Assembly (NCBI GenBank): GCA_964429355.1
Contig: CAYSCH010000008.1
Span: 1-55,740, forward strand
From: JAAYAY01 sp964429355
Lineage (GTDB): Bacteria > Planctomycetota > Planctomycetia > Pirellulales > Thermoguttaceae
Reading direction: 5' to 3'
DNA length: 55,740 nucleotides
Of this stretch, positions 1 through 8,212 are shown piece by piece. The notes beneath the pieces were generated by a model. The model saw only the letters and a list, made by a program, of their open reading frames with translations, was not told where the DNA came from and made no database searches. The position numbers and the translations under genes were made by a program. Position 1 is the stretch's first letter. The number at the start of each line of letters is the position of its first letter.

Positions 1-1
1 G

Positions 2-178
2 CGTCACAACGACCTGAACGTGCTCTGCCTTTCGGCGGATCTTCTGGGCGAGGGGATCATTCACCGGATGATCGAGATCTGGCTGACGACACCTTTTGAA
101 GGTGGCCGGCATGCCCGTCGCGTCGACAAGATCACGGCGATCGAGAAGGAAGTCTCCGAGCACAAACTGGGTCATTGA
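2..178 (+). CDS. rpiB: Ribose-5-phosphate isomerase B, C-terminal fragment (cut by window edge)
   Basis: The window opens inside this gene; 58 codons and a TGA stop remain. The visible tail has RHNDLNVLCL near the start and FEGGRHARRVDKI near the end. Both are typical of the RpiB/LacAB family, where the first contributes to the phosphate/substrate site and the second is the C-terminal signature. RpiB interconverts ribose 5-phosphate and ribulose 5-phosphate in the cytoplasmic pentose phosphate pathway. The N-terminal half with the catalytic cysteine lies outside the window, so completeness cannot be judged. Confidence 0.9.
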   Translation, partial: RHNDLNVLCLSADLLGEGIIHRMIEIWLTTPFEGGRHARRVDKITAIEKEVSEHKLGH

Positions 179-393
179 GGCTCGACTGTGCCGGTTGCGC
201 AGGCTTTGCAGGGCGAAGATTTTCGGTCGTATCATGTTTGGCAGCCGCCATTTTCGAATGCGGGCCCGGGTAGCCACAAAAGTCCTTGCAGGTTTTTCGA
301 ATCTTGTTAAAGTCGAAGATGTGGCATACGCAATGTGCCTGCAACCGGGACCATCCTCGCGTCATGTAACGCTCTCAATAGGGCTTGTTTTTC

Positions 394-963
394 ATGGTCG
401 ATTCGCGCCATCCCAGTTCCGATGAAGTCGAGGAGCTTCTCCGCAACGCCCAGCTTCGCGACGAACTGGAACCATACTATGACGAATCCATCAGTCGTGT
501 GAATGTCCAGCAGTTGTCGCTGTCGGTGGAGAACGAGTTTCTCGCATCGATGCTCGCCTGGGAGCGAGCGCCGGTTCTGCCCATATATCGGTGGTTCGAG
601 CCGGAGCTGCGGCCGCCACGTCCTTCGGTGCTCAGCGACGAGGACCTGCACGAGATTCTATGGGACGTGATCCACAAGCTTTACGAGCAGCGAATCGTTC
701 TGGATTTCACGGATCATCTTTCCGATCGCCAACTGTACTGCGTGATCTATCGCGACATCCTTCCGGCTCGGGAGAAGAAGATCGAGCTTTCGACGAACTA
801 TCTGCATTGGGACTGTTCCCACGCCGGAGGCGATCCGGACATCTGGCTGCAGTACTACGCCACTGAAGAAGAGCGCGAGCTCTGGGCGGAGTCGTACCGG
901 CAGCCGCTGCCTTCGAAGCGCAATCCCCAGTACCTTCGCGATCTGCCGCGAGACCCGCTCTGA
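394..963 (+). CDS. Conserved hypothetical protein, 189 aa
   Basis: I do not recognise a family. The ATG at 394 is preferred over an in-frame TTG at 385. The protein is acidic, probably cytoplasmic, and has no signal peptide or membrane segment. Its N-terminal 40 residues are rich in Glu, Asp and Leu and look helical. The middle has aromatic clusters (YRWFEPEL; NYLHWDCSHAGGDPDIWLQYY) and the C-terminal end is proline/arginine rich. It lies between rpiB and a GT2 glycosyltransferase on the same strand, about 60 bp upstream of the latter, so the two may be co-transcribed. Confidence 0.6.
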   Translation: MVDSRHPSSDEVEELLRNAQLRDELEPYYDESISRVNVQQLSLSVENEFLASMLAWERAPVLPIYRWFEPELRPPRPSVLSDEDLHEILWDVIHKLYEQRIVLDFTDHLSDRQLYCVIYRDILPAREKKIELSTNYLHWDCSHAGGDPDIWLQYYATEEERELWAESYRQPLPSKRNPQYLRDLPRDPL

Positions 964-1022
964 GGGAAGGCCTCCCCTCGAGCCTGCGAGGCGCCCGGTT
1001 CGTCCGATGGGGCCTGTCTGCC

Positions 1023-1817
1023 ATGCCGCACTCTCCACCACTGACGCTCTCAGTCTTGATGCCGGCCTACAACGAGGAGTCCACGATCGAGGACGTGGTG
1101 CGGCAAGTGCTTGGGCTGGAAGTTCCGTTGAAGGAGATCGTCGTTGTCGACGATGGATCGACGGACCGCACGCCACAGATCGTTCAGCGGCTGGTGGCGG
1201 AGGATGGGCGGGTCCGTTTCCTGCAGATGGATCGCAATCGCGGGAAGACCGCCGCCATCGCCCGTGCCATCCGCGAGGCTACCGGCGAGATCCTGATCAT
1301 TCAGGACGCCGACCTGGAATATGATCCGCACGAGATTCCCGAGGTGATTTCACCGATCATCCGGGGCCAGGCCGACGTGGTCTACGGGAGCCGGTTCATG
1401 GTCCGCAAAGCGGCCCGCGTGCTCTACTACTATCATTACCTGGCCAACAAGTTTCTTACCTGCCTGTCGAACCTGCTGACCAATCGCAACATGACGGACA
1501 TCGAAACGTGCTACAAGGCGTTTCGGTCGGGGGTGATCAAGCCACTGGAACTCACGAGCCACGGTTTCGGCATGGAGGTCGAGATCACGGCCATGGTGTG
1601 CAAGACCCGAGCGCGGACCTACGAGGTGCCGATCTCCTACTACGGCCGGACCTACGAGGAGGGGAAGAAGATCGGCACGAGCGACGGGTTTGCGGCGCTC
1701 TACTACATCGGCTACTACAATCTCGTCCGGCCGCTCACGCCGGCGGGCCGGGCCTACCGAAGGAAGGTCAACGAGTATCTGGCCGCCCTGCGGAGGGAGT
1801 CGTTTCTGAGCGAGTGA
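1023..1817 (+). CDS. Family 2 glycosyltransferase (dolichol-phosphate mannosyltransferase-like)
   Basis: This is a 264-aa GT-A fold transferase. The N-terminus has LSVLMPAYNEEST, which opens the nucleotide-binding fold, then VVVDDGSTDRT. QDADLEYDP at about residues 94-102 holds the metal-binding DxD-type acidic cluster. YGSRF and the MTDIETCYKAFR segment match DPM1-like bacterial glycosyltransferases, which move a sugar from a nucleotide donor to a polyprenyl phosphate or lipid acceptor at the inner face of the membrane. There is no C-terminal transmembrane pair, so it is the short soluble type. No strong ribosome-binding site precedes the ATG. The acceptor cannot be predicted. Confidence 0.85.
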   Translation: MPHSPPLTLSVLMPAYNEESTIEDVVRQVLGLEVPLKEIVVVDDGSTDRTPQIVQRLVAEDGRVRFLQMDRNRGKTAAIARAIREATGEILIIQDADLEYDPHEIPEVISPIIRGQADVVYGSRFMVRKAARVLYYYHYLANKFLTCLSNLLTNRNMTDIETCYKAFRSGVIKPLELTSHGFGMEVEITAMVCKTRARTYEVPISYYGRTYEEGKKIGTSDGFAALYYIGYYNLVRPLTPAGRAYRRKVNEYLAALRRESFLSE

Positions 1818-1861
1818 AGGGCGTGCGGCCGTTTCAAGGTCCCGTGCGGCGCCGAGGGTCT

Positions 1862-2854
1862 TCAGCGGGTGCACCGGAGGCTGCGAAAGGCCTCGCCGCA
1901 GGCGCGGTAGTTTTCGGCAGACATTCCCATGACGCTGTATTCTTCGATGTAGCCGATGAAGCCCCCTTGGGGAACGGCCAGCAGGTCGTAGAGGCGTTGC
2001 GCCTCGGCGCGGATTTCTTCGGGCGTACCCTGGATTGAGACCGTCTGGTAGCTGACGGGCACCATGAAGCACTGCCGCCCGCGAAGGCGCCGGCCGACCT
2101 CCTCCATGTCGTTCACATTCGGCTGCGAGATATTGAGCACGTCGGCACCGATCTGGTGGAAGTCTTCCATGATCGCCAGGAACTCGCCGCAGCAGTGATA
2201 CCACACGTGGAGCCCCAACTGGCGGGCAATCGCAAACTGGCGGGCGTAGCGCGGCTTGAACCACGCTCGCCACATGGCCGGCGAGATCATCATGCCGGTC
2301 TGCGTTCCCCAGTCGTCGGCCAGGTGGATGCCGTCGAAGCCATGACGGGCGGCCATCCGCATCAGGTCGCACTCGAAATCGATGATTCGATCAAGCAGGG
2401 CGGCGAAACCTGCCGGCTCGAGCAAAAAATCCTGCATGGCGTTTTCGAAGCCGCGGAGCAGGGTGTAGACGGTGAACCCGCTGAGGTCCAGACTGGCCAG
2501 CCGGTAGCGATCGCCACAGGCCTCGAAGAAGGCCGGCGCGGCCGACATACGCTCCGCTTCCCGCAGGTTTGGAACGCGGATCTGGTCCATCCCCGGCAGT
2601 TCGCGGTAGAACGGTTCGACCGGATGGCCCATGGTGCCATCGCCCATTTTCTCCAGCCGGTAGCCCCACTCGTTGGTCGACCAGTCCCAGGCGTTGACCG
2701 ATCCGTCGCCGGGGGCACCGAGGGACAGATGGTAGAGCATCACGTCGCCCTCGAGGGGATCCCGGTTCCAGAACACAACGGGCACCCGGTCCGGGTGGGC
2801 GAACTGGATCGCCTTGCGGACGCACTGTTTTCGCGAATCGGTTGTCATAGGCAT
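1862..2854 (-). CDS. URO-D (uroporphyrinogen decarboxylase) family protein
   Basis: A 330-aa TIM-barrel protein of the URO-D superfamily, which includes HemE and corrinoid-dependent methyltransferases such as MtaA and CmuA. HFDGIHLADDWGTQTGMMISP and HVWYHCCGEFLAIMEDF are the clearest family segments, and a His-x-Cys-Cys pair lies where methyltransferase members bind zinc. It is unlikely to be HemE itself, because the N-terminal substrate-binding motif of true decarboxylases is missing. The start lies 3 bp after the stop of the upstream SGNH hydrolase, so the two are probably translationally coupled. The Met at 2848 is an alternative start. In planctomycetes such proteins are numerous and mostly uncharacterised. 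Confidence 0.75.
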   Translation of the reverse strand: MPMTTDSRKQCVRKAIQFAHPDRVPVVFWNRDPLEGDVMLYHLSLGAPGDGSVNAWDWSTNEWGYRLEKMGDGTMGHPVEPFYRELPGMDQIRVPNLREAERMSAAPAFFEACGDRYRLASLDLSGFTVYTLLRGFENAMQDFLLEPAGFAALLDRIIDFECDLMRMAARHGFDGIHLADDWGTQTGMMISPAMWRAWFKPRYARQFAIARQLGLHVWYHCCGEFLAIMEDFHQIGADVLNISQPNVNDMEEVGRRLRGRQCFMVPVSYQTVSIQGTPEEIRAEAQRLYDLLAVPQGGFIGYIEEYSVMGMSAENYRACGEAFRSLRCTR

Positions 2855-2857
2855 CGT

Positions 2858-4180
2858 TCAATCGGCGACGCGAACGATCTCGTACTTGCGGGGCACGGGC
2901 CTGGCGGCGGCGTAGATCCTGGTTTCATACTCGGCAGCGAGGGCCTCCAGTTCCTGGATCTTCGGTTCCATCTCCGCAAAGGCGGCCTTGAGCTTCTCCT
3001 GGTCGATCGGCTGCGTCTGCCAGATCGATTTCGGCTTCCGCCAGAGGTCCCGCAGGGGATGGACCGCCTTGTCATTGCGTTCCTTGTTGAGCATGGCCAC
3101 GTTCAAGGCCTGCTGGTACTGGGGCGTATTGGAATTGGATTGCAGTTCCAGCTTGAAGCCCAGGTTGACGTGGCTCACCGGGGGTCCGATGCTCACCGAG
3201 TCGATGCGAACCTCGTACTTGCCCGGCTGGAGGCCGGCAACCTGGAGTTGCTCGTTGCCGAGCCGATGGGCCGCCTTGGTCAATTCGAATCCCCGGCCGG
3301 CCTCGGGAGGCAGCACCCAGGGAAGGGCCTCGGCGGTGAAGACGAACGAGAGCCCTTGAGGGGTGCCTTCGATCTGTTCGACGGTGCCGCCTGCCGCCGT
3401 GACGGCCCACTCGTTCTTGGCGCTCAATCTGGCCGCGATCCGGCTGACCGATCTCCGCTGGGGAGTCAGGTCGTTGATGATGGCCACGGCCATGATCGCT
3501 TGCCCATCTGCGGCCGGGTGGACGGAGTCGGGGATGAAGGTGAAGGTGGGGTCGGTCTTGCGCTGGATCAGGGTGAGGTCGTTCAGGGGCCCCCACATGT
3601 CGACGAATCCCAGGCCGCGTTGACAGGCGATTTCGCGCAGCCAGGTTCCATAGAAGGCGAGGACGGCATTGTAGTAGGGGGATCGGTCGCGGCCGGCGTA
3701 GTTTGGATCTTCCATTTTCTTGGCGAGATTCACGTGGTCGAACATGGTGGGAGTCATGACGACGGCCGTCGTTTCGATCTGCTTGAGTCTGTCGAGCAGG
3801 GCGGTCATGTCCTGTTCGTACCGGCTGAAGATTTCCTTATTGAAGTCGGTGTAGCCTGCGTCGTTCATGCCCAAGAGCACGGTCACATACTTCGGCTTGT
3901 AGGCCGCGATGTCGCGATCGAATCGCTGGAGGGCGTCGAAGGCCCTGTCGCCGCCGATGCCCGCGTTGTGGAAGCGGATGTTCCGCTCGGGATAGCGCGT
4001 GTAGAAGAAGTCTTCGACGTACTGCGTGTAGAGGCATTGGTGGGTGATCGAATCGCCGCAGAAGACCAGGGTATCTCCCGCCTCCAGCTCCATGGATTTG
4101 AGAACGGGCTCCGCGGCACCGCAGAAGGCGGGGAGCAGGAAGACCGTCAGAAGGGCAACTGTTCGGAGGAAGTGACGCAT
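2858..4180 (-). CDS. Secreted SGNH/GDSL hydrolase
   Basis: A 440-aa exported esterase/acetylhydrolase-type protein. Residues 1-22 form a signal peptide ending at FCGAAE. Block I is FCGDSIT at about residues 40-46 and supplies the nucleophile Ser. HNAGIGGD gives the Gly, VLLGMNDAG the Asn, and PDSVHPAADG the Asp and His. After the catalytic domain there are about 150 residues with a helical, Glu/Lys-rich end, as in other planctomycete SGNH proteins. The gene has a good RBS (CAGGAG) and is followed at 3 bp by the URO-D gene. Likely substrates are acylated or acetylated polysaccharides in the periplasm or outside, but this is inference. Confidence 0.85.
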   Translation of the reverse strand: MRHFLRTVALLTVFLLPAFCGAAEPVLKSMELEAGDTLVFCGDSITHQCLYTQYVEDFFYTRYPERNIRFHNAGIGGDRAFDALQRFDRDIAAYKPKYVTVLLGMNDAGYTDFNKEIFSRYEQDMTALLDRLKQIETTAVVMTPTMFDHVNLAKKMEDPNYAGRDRSPYYNAVLAFYGTWLREIACQRGLGFVDMWGPLNDLTLIQRKTDPTFTFIPDSVHPAADGQAIMAVAIINDLTPQRRSVSRIAARLSAKNEWAVTAAGGTVEQIEGTPQGLSFVFTAEALPWVLPPEAGRGFELTKAAHRLGNEQLQVAGLQPGKYEVRIDSVSIGPPVSHVNLGFKLELQSNSNTPQYQQALNVAMLNKERNDKAVHPLRDLWRKPKSIWQTQPIDQEKLKAAFAEMEPKIQELEALAAEYETRIYAAARPVPRKYEIVRVAD

Positions 4181-4410
4181 TTATCTGGCTCCTGATGGAC
4201 GGGGAAAGCAGGCAGGCATCGGAAGGGCGGCCCGATATCCAGGCGAGTGGATTGAGTCTAACGGGAGCGTCTGCCGGGGTCAAGAAACTTGCGGGCAGCG
4301 GTGCAGCCGCGGTGGCGAGCTGGAGGGTGCTTGCGCGGCAGGGGCCGGCGGGCCGAGTGGGACGTTGGTGCGGATACCATCTGCGACGCCACCGGTTTTC
4401 GAGTTGAGTC

Positions 4411-5991
4411 TCAATGCAGCTTCTCGGGCAGCAGAAGCGACACATCGTCGATCCACACTTTCCCCGCCCGTTGCCGCTGGCCGGGTGAGTGAAACGCGAA
4501 GCCTACCCCCATAGCCTGCCGGGGATCATATTTCTGGCTGGAGTCTCCCTGCCACTCGGGCAGCCGGAGCTGCGACCAGGCCAGGTCGATCCGCTGCCAG
4601 CCGTCGACGGCCGCGTGGGTGGTTTTGAAGGTGCACTCGAAATTGAGGAGGTCATCGGGAGATTTGCCGCCGTAGGCGATCACGTTGATCGGCTCGCCAA
4701 CCTTTTCTGCGTGCAGGTAGAAACTCAATCCGTCCGATCCGCTCCAGTCGCGGGGCTGGTCGTGGACCAGACTGCAGGCGGCCCAGCTTTCGGGCGCGAG
4801 GTCGTACTGGATGCGGAGCGACGCCGCCCCGCCGTGTTTGATTTCCTTGTCCGGAGCGAAGTTGAGGCGAGTCTCTTTCCCCTCGTCGAGAAAGGCTGCC
4901 CAGTTGCTGGGATCGCCTTCGAAATCGTCGAGCGTCTTGGAGGGGGACGACGTGGCCGGCGGGGCTGGTTGTGGTGGAGTGTGCGTGGGCGCCGGCCCTT
5001 CGGCCGGCTGTGGCGAAGGGGGCGTCTGCCCGACCGGCGGTTCTGTTGCGGCGCGAGTCTCTTGCGTTGCGGCCCACTTGCTGTACCAGGCATTGAGGAG
5101 GGGTACGAATTCCTCGGTCGCCTTTCGATTTCCGGCAGGGGAGGGATGATCATCGCCGTCGCTCGGATAATGGAGCGTGTCGTTACCCGGCTGATAGACA
5201 TGCTCAACCTGGCCGTCACGGAGCCGGTGATGATTGTCCGGCCCCGTGAGCAGATTGTAGAAATCGAAGACCGCCACATTGTTGCCCCGATAATCGGTCA
5301 GCCAGTCCTCGACCAGCCAGCGATTGAAGGCCCGCGCGTTGGCGGCACAGGCGCCATCCTGCACAGGCGGGGCGGTGACGGCGATGAAGAGCCGGTCGGG
5401 GCGGGTGGCGAAGTAAGTGAGCAATTCCTCGTAAACCGCCTTGGCGTTGGCTATGGTCAGGCCTTCACCTCGCGCGGCCCGATCGGTGGGCCGGCCTTCC
5501 AGATTCGAGTTGGGAAAGCAGGACTTGAACATGACCACCCGGTTCTCGCCGCCGGGATCGGCTGCGGTTCGGGTGTACTGGCAGTGCTGCTGGTTTTCTC
5601 GATAGAGGGCCTCGAGATACTGCCGGCTCCTGGGGCTCGTGAACCACTCGGGCCAGTTGGTGATGTCGGTGCGGTCTCCGATGCTGTCGGGGCCCCAGCC
5701 GTAGTTGGTGTCGCTGACGAAGTAGTTGTTTTCTGCCAGCGCCTTGCCCAGGCCACCGTGAGAGTCGTTCAACCAGTTCTCGCCGCACGAATGATGGATG
5801 AACACCAGCTTGACGGCCTGATTTGGCGCCTGTGCCGCGGGCAATGGCGAACTGGCCACGGGCAGTTGGTCCGGCGACTCTGCCGGCGAGCATCCGGACA
5901 CCAGGCACGCGATGGCAAGCAGCCCAGCGGCAACTCGCCAGCCAGAACGGATTGCCGTTGCCGCACTACGTGACCATGGGGAGACTGACAT
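4411..5991 (-). CDS. Lipoprotein with SGNH-like domain, Pro-rich linker and CIA30/CBM-like domain
   Basis: A 526-aa predicted lipoprotein. The start at 5991 has a GAGGAG box 9 bp upstream and yields a lipobox (LVSGC) near residue 40. The first domain begins VKLVFIHHSCGENWL and contains FNRWLVEDWL and a late HYPSDGDDHPS, resembling SGNH-like planctomycete proteins with a diverged block I. A 50-residue Pro/Thr/Ala linker follows. The C-terminal domain (LDDFEGDPSNWAAFLDEG through WIDDVSLLLP) looks like a CIA30 or CBM11-type jelly roll, which would bind carbohydrate. It is divergent from the riboswitch operon. Substrate unknown. Confidence 0.7.
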   Translation of the reverse strand: MSVSPWSRSAATAIRSGWRVAAGLLAIACLVSGCSPAESPDQLPVASSPLPAAQAPNQAVKLVFIHHSCGENWLNDSHGGLGKALAENNYFVSDTNYGWGPDSIGDRTDITNWPEWFTSPRSRQYLEALYRENQQHCQYTRTAADPGGENRVVMFKSCFPNSNLEGRPTDRAARGEGLTIANAKAVYEELLTYFATRPDRLFIAVTAPPVQDGACAANARAFNRWLVEDWLTDYRGNNVAVFDFYNLLTGPDNHHRLRDGQVEHVYQPGNDTLHYPSDGDDHPSPAGNRKATEEFVPLLNAWYSKWAATQETRAATEPPVGQTPPSPQPAEGPAPTHTPPQPAPPATSSPSKTLDDFEGDPSNWAAFLDEGKETRLNFAPDKEIKHGGAASLRIQYDLAPESWAACSLVHDQPRDWSGSDGLSFYLHAEKVGEPINVIAYGGKSPDDLLNFECTFKTTHAAVDGWQRIDLAWSQLRLPEWQGDSSQKYDPRQAMGVGFAFHSPGQRQRAGKVWIDDVSLLLPEKLH

Positions 5992-6246
5992 GGGCGTGCT
6001 CCTCTTGCAGGACACCGGGGGCTGGAGACGACTTCACACTTTGCCGGTAGACGGCTGTCCGTCCATTGGATGGGTTTCTTGGCAGTCAGGCAAGCCACCT
6101 TCGAAACGGGTGCCTGGGCAGAATCCGCACGTCGGCCGGGCGGCTGTCTCTGGTAACCATGCCCGAAAGCCGGTTTGCCCCGACAGCCGGTTTGTGCCGG
6201 GGAGCGGTCGGCAGGCGGCCACTTGTGCCGAGTGCAGCAGTGGGTG

Positions 6247-6274
6247 TTGACACGTCCCTCGCATATGCTAAACT
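6247..6274 (+). promoter_or_regulatory. Putative sigma-70 promoter of the riboswitch operon
   Basis: TTGACA at 6247-6252 and TAAACT at 6269-6274, with a 16-bp spacer, sit just upstream of the cobalamin aptamer. Initiation about 7 bp after the -10 box would begin the transcript right at the aptamer's 5' strand. The match is by eye only. Confidence 0.55.
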
Positions 6275-6282
6275 GAGGGGTC

Positions 6283-6475
6283 GATTCGGGTGCCAGGCGG
6301 CTTGTCGCTGCCTGGAGAATAGGGAAAACGGTGCAAATCCGTTGCGGTCCCGCCGCTGTAACCGGGGACGATACCCTTACAACGCCACTGCGAACAACTG
6401 CGGCCCTCCGGGTCGCGAGCGTGGGAAGGCAAGGGTAGAGGACGATCCGGAAGCCAGAAGACCTGCCCGGTGTTG
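6283..6475 (+). ncRNA. Cobalamin (AdoCbl-type) riboswitch aptamer
   Basis: All main conserved blocks of the B12 element are present in order: GGTGCCAGGCG with GCCTGGAGAATAGGGAA, GGTGCAAATCC, GGTCCCGCCGCTGTAACCGG, the B12-box core GCCACTG at about 6384-6390, GGGAAGGC at 6423-6430, and GCCAGAAGACCTGCC near 6453-6467. This class binds adenosylcobalamin or a related corrinoid and usually represses downstream genes. Here the next genes are a DUF1559 protein and a CxxC lipoprotein, not a known B12 transporter or biosynthesis gene. About 210 nt separate the aptamer from the first start codon and contain a hairpin over the RBS. Confidence 0.95.
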
Positions 6476-6616
6476 GGTTGATGACGGACTCCCTCGAGGA
6501 CAAGGGACCCCTCGTGATCTGCCCTCGCCATTTCACTCCCACTCATTGCGGCTGCGCATCAGCAGCGGAGAAGGTGGGGTCTCTCTCGAATCACGATCGC
6601 GGCAGATCGCATCTGG

Positions 6617-6682
6617 AATCCTCGTTGAGTTCGATCGATACGGTTGACGGGTTGATATCGACCCTATTTGCCAACGAGGATT
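6617..6682 (+). promoter_or_regulatory. RBS-sequestering hairpin (likely riboswitch expression platform)
   Basis: AATCCTCGTTG at 6617-6627 is perfectly complementary to CAACGAGGATT at 6672-6682. The right arm contains the Shine-Dalgarno GAGGA, which lies 5 bp before the ATG at 6686. Inside the loop, TTCGAT and ATCGAC can extend pairing. Such a stem would block translation initiation, which fits a translational cobalamin switch. How the aptamer would control the stem, for example by a competing antisequester, is not resolved by eye. Confidence 0.7.
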
Positions 6683-6685
6683 GTC

Positions 6686-7579
6686 ATGTTCGATGGACGT
6701 ATCGGGCGGCGAGGTTTCACGCTCGTCGAGTTGCTGGTTGTGATCGCGATCATGGGGATATTGATCGCATTGTTGTTGCCGGCGGTGCAGCAGGCGCGAG
6801 CCACCGCCCGTCGAGCCCAGTGTGCTAACCGGCTGAAGCAGATCGTGCTGGCTTTGCACAACTACGCGGACACGCACCGGGAAGCCCTGGTTCCGTACGT
6901 GATCGAGGACGCCTCGCGGCTCAACTACCTGACGAACTACTCGGGTTCCCAAGGGACGGCCCAGTTCTGGTTCGGGGTGGTCGACTACGACGAGCCGGTT
7001 GCGGAAGAGCAGCTCGACTACACGCGGGGCCCGCTGGCGCCGTTCATGGAGACGAACTACGAGGCCTTCCAGTGTCCGGATTTTGGCCCGAACCAGATGG
7101 ACCAGGTCCGGTTCGGCCGGCCGGCATCGGGGTACGGCTTCAACGCCTACTATCTGTCGCGATCGTCGGGGATCGACTGGCCGCCGCCGAGCTACATGCC
7201 GACGCCGCACTCCGACCCGCCGACCCGGAGGCTGGCCGACGTGCGGCAGACGAGCCAGACCGTGGCCTTTGCGGACAGCGCCCAGGTGCGGATGACGACG
7301 TTCTTTCCGGCGGCGTTCAGTTTTGAAGAGAACTGGATCCTGGACCCTCCGAGCCGCAATTTTCCGACGGTTCACTTCCGCCACAACGGGGTGGCGAACG
7401 TGGCCTTTCTGGATGGTCATGTGGAGGGGAGGGAGCGGCATTTCAAGGTGGATGTGCCGGGGAGCAACTGGCTCTCGGAGGAACAGGTGGGGCTGATGGA
7501 GATGAACAGGCTAGGGTTTATCAGTGATGGGCATCTCGACGATCCGGCCCGTTGCGACGAGCTCTACGATCGGGAGTGA
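6686..7579 (+). CDS. DUF1559 domain protein with type IV pilin-like N-terminus, cobalamin-riboswitch controlled
   Basis: A 297-aa planctomycete pseudopilin-like protein. Residues 8-35 are RRGFTLVELLVVIAI plus a hydrophobic helix, the prepilin peptidase (N-methylation) signal. ARATARRAQCANRLKQIVLALHNYADTH is the usual DUF1559 sequence after the helix. HFRHNGVANVAFLDGHVEG near residue 235 is the H-X9-DG motif. Members of this family are thought to be exported and assembled in a pilus- or T2SS-like manner; individual functions are largely unknown. The ATG at 6686 is chosen for its GAGGA box. The riboswitch upstream is the odd point: it suggests a role connected with corrinoids. A lipoprotein gene follows on the same strand. 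Confidence 0.9.
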   Translation: MFDGRIGRRGFTLVELLVVIAIMGILIALLLPAVQQARATARRAQCANRLKQIVLALHNYADTHREALVPYVIEDASRLNYLTNYSGSQGTAQFWFGVVDYDEPVAEEQLDYTRGPLAPFMETNYEAFQCPDFGPNQMDQVRFGRPASGYGFNAYYLSRSSGIDWPPPSYMPTPHSDPPTRRLADVRQTSQTVAFADSAQVRMTTFFPAAFSFEENWILDPPSRNFPTVHFRHNGVANVAFLDGHVEGRERHFKVDVPGSNWLSEEQVGLMEMNRLGFISDGHLDDPARCDELYDRE

Positions 7580-7685
7580 AGCACGGGGCGCGAAGGCTCA
7601 GGGGTATGTCTATCCAGCAGCCGCTGTTGGTTCGGGTTGGTTTCTGACAGAGGCAGGTCGGTTGCGGCGCGGGAGGCGATTGCAG

Positions 7686-8069
7686 ATGGCAAAGAGTTCT
7701 GATAGGCTTCGTGCACGCGTTTGCGTGGGGTATTTCGGCTGCGTGGTCCTGTGCGCGGCTGCGGTGGCCGGATGCGGCACCCCGGCGCCGGCCACGCCGA
7801 CGGGCAAGGAAGGGAAGATGGTCTATGTGGATACGGTGACGAAGAAGGCGCAAGTGATGGAGGTTGCCGAAGCCTTTCCGGCCGTTCAACCGTTGACGGG
7901 CAAACGCACGCTGATGCCGGGCATGTACTGCCCGAAGTGCAGCACATGGCATCCCGTTCCGCCTCCGGACCAGATCAACCGGACGCCGCGGGCGACCGTT
8001 TGCCCAAAGACGGGGGCAGCGTTGACGGTGGACGGGCCATGGCCGGAGGAGTCGCCAGGAGCACGATGA
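7686..8069 (+). CDS. Small lipoprotein with CxxC metal-binding motif
   Basis: A 127-aa predicted lipoprotein: charged start, hydrophobic stretch (YFGCVVLCAAAVAGC), then a lipobox Cys near residue 31. The mature part has a Gly/Lys segment, VYVDTVTKKAQVMEVAEAFPAVQP, and a C-terminal zinc-ribbon-like piece with CPKC and a later CPKTG, with HPVPPPD between. I do not recognise the family beyond planctomycete lipoproteins. It lies about 100 bp after the DUF1559 gene on the same strand, so it may share the cobalamin-controlled transcript. The Cys-x2-Cys and His could bind a metal or be redox active; this is inference. Confidence 0.7.
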   Translation: MAKSSDRLRARVCVGYFGCVVLCAAAVAGCGTPAPATPTGKEGKMVYVDTVTKKAQVMEVAEAFPAVQPLTGKRTLMPGMYCPKCSTWHPVPPPDQINRTPRATVCPKTGAALTVDGPWPEESPGAR

Positions 8070-8170
8070 AACCCGCCAGGGTCAAGCCAAGGACGGCGCG
8101 AGCACAAGGGGGCGTCTGTTATGGGACCTTTGAAAACCCCTGCATTGGATTTGCTCAGTATTCTAAACCG

Positions 8171-8188
8171 CCATCATTCCAGTATTCC
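8171..8188 (+). repeat. 18-bp sequence shared with 55527-55544
   Basis: CCATCATTCCAGTATTCC occurs here, between convergent genes, and again near the window end, upstream of msrA. Both copies are intergenic and AT-richer than their surroundings. Two copies in 56 kb suggest a small dispersed repeat of this genome; no function can be assigned. Confidence 0.5.
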
Positions 8189-8212
8189 CGTTCAAACCGG
8201 GAAGTGGCCTTT

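Noticed and set aside
2156..4195. Long open frame on the plus strand opposite the URO-D and SGNH genes
   Set aside because: Composition is Gly/Arg/His rich without any domain, and the minus strand encodes clear families. High GC makes such antisense frames common here.
6478..6828. Possible leader peptide between riboswitch and DUF1559 gene
   Set aside because: It has no convincing RBS, runs into the DUF1559 gene in another frame, and the region is better explained as riboswitch leader.
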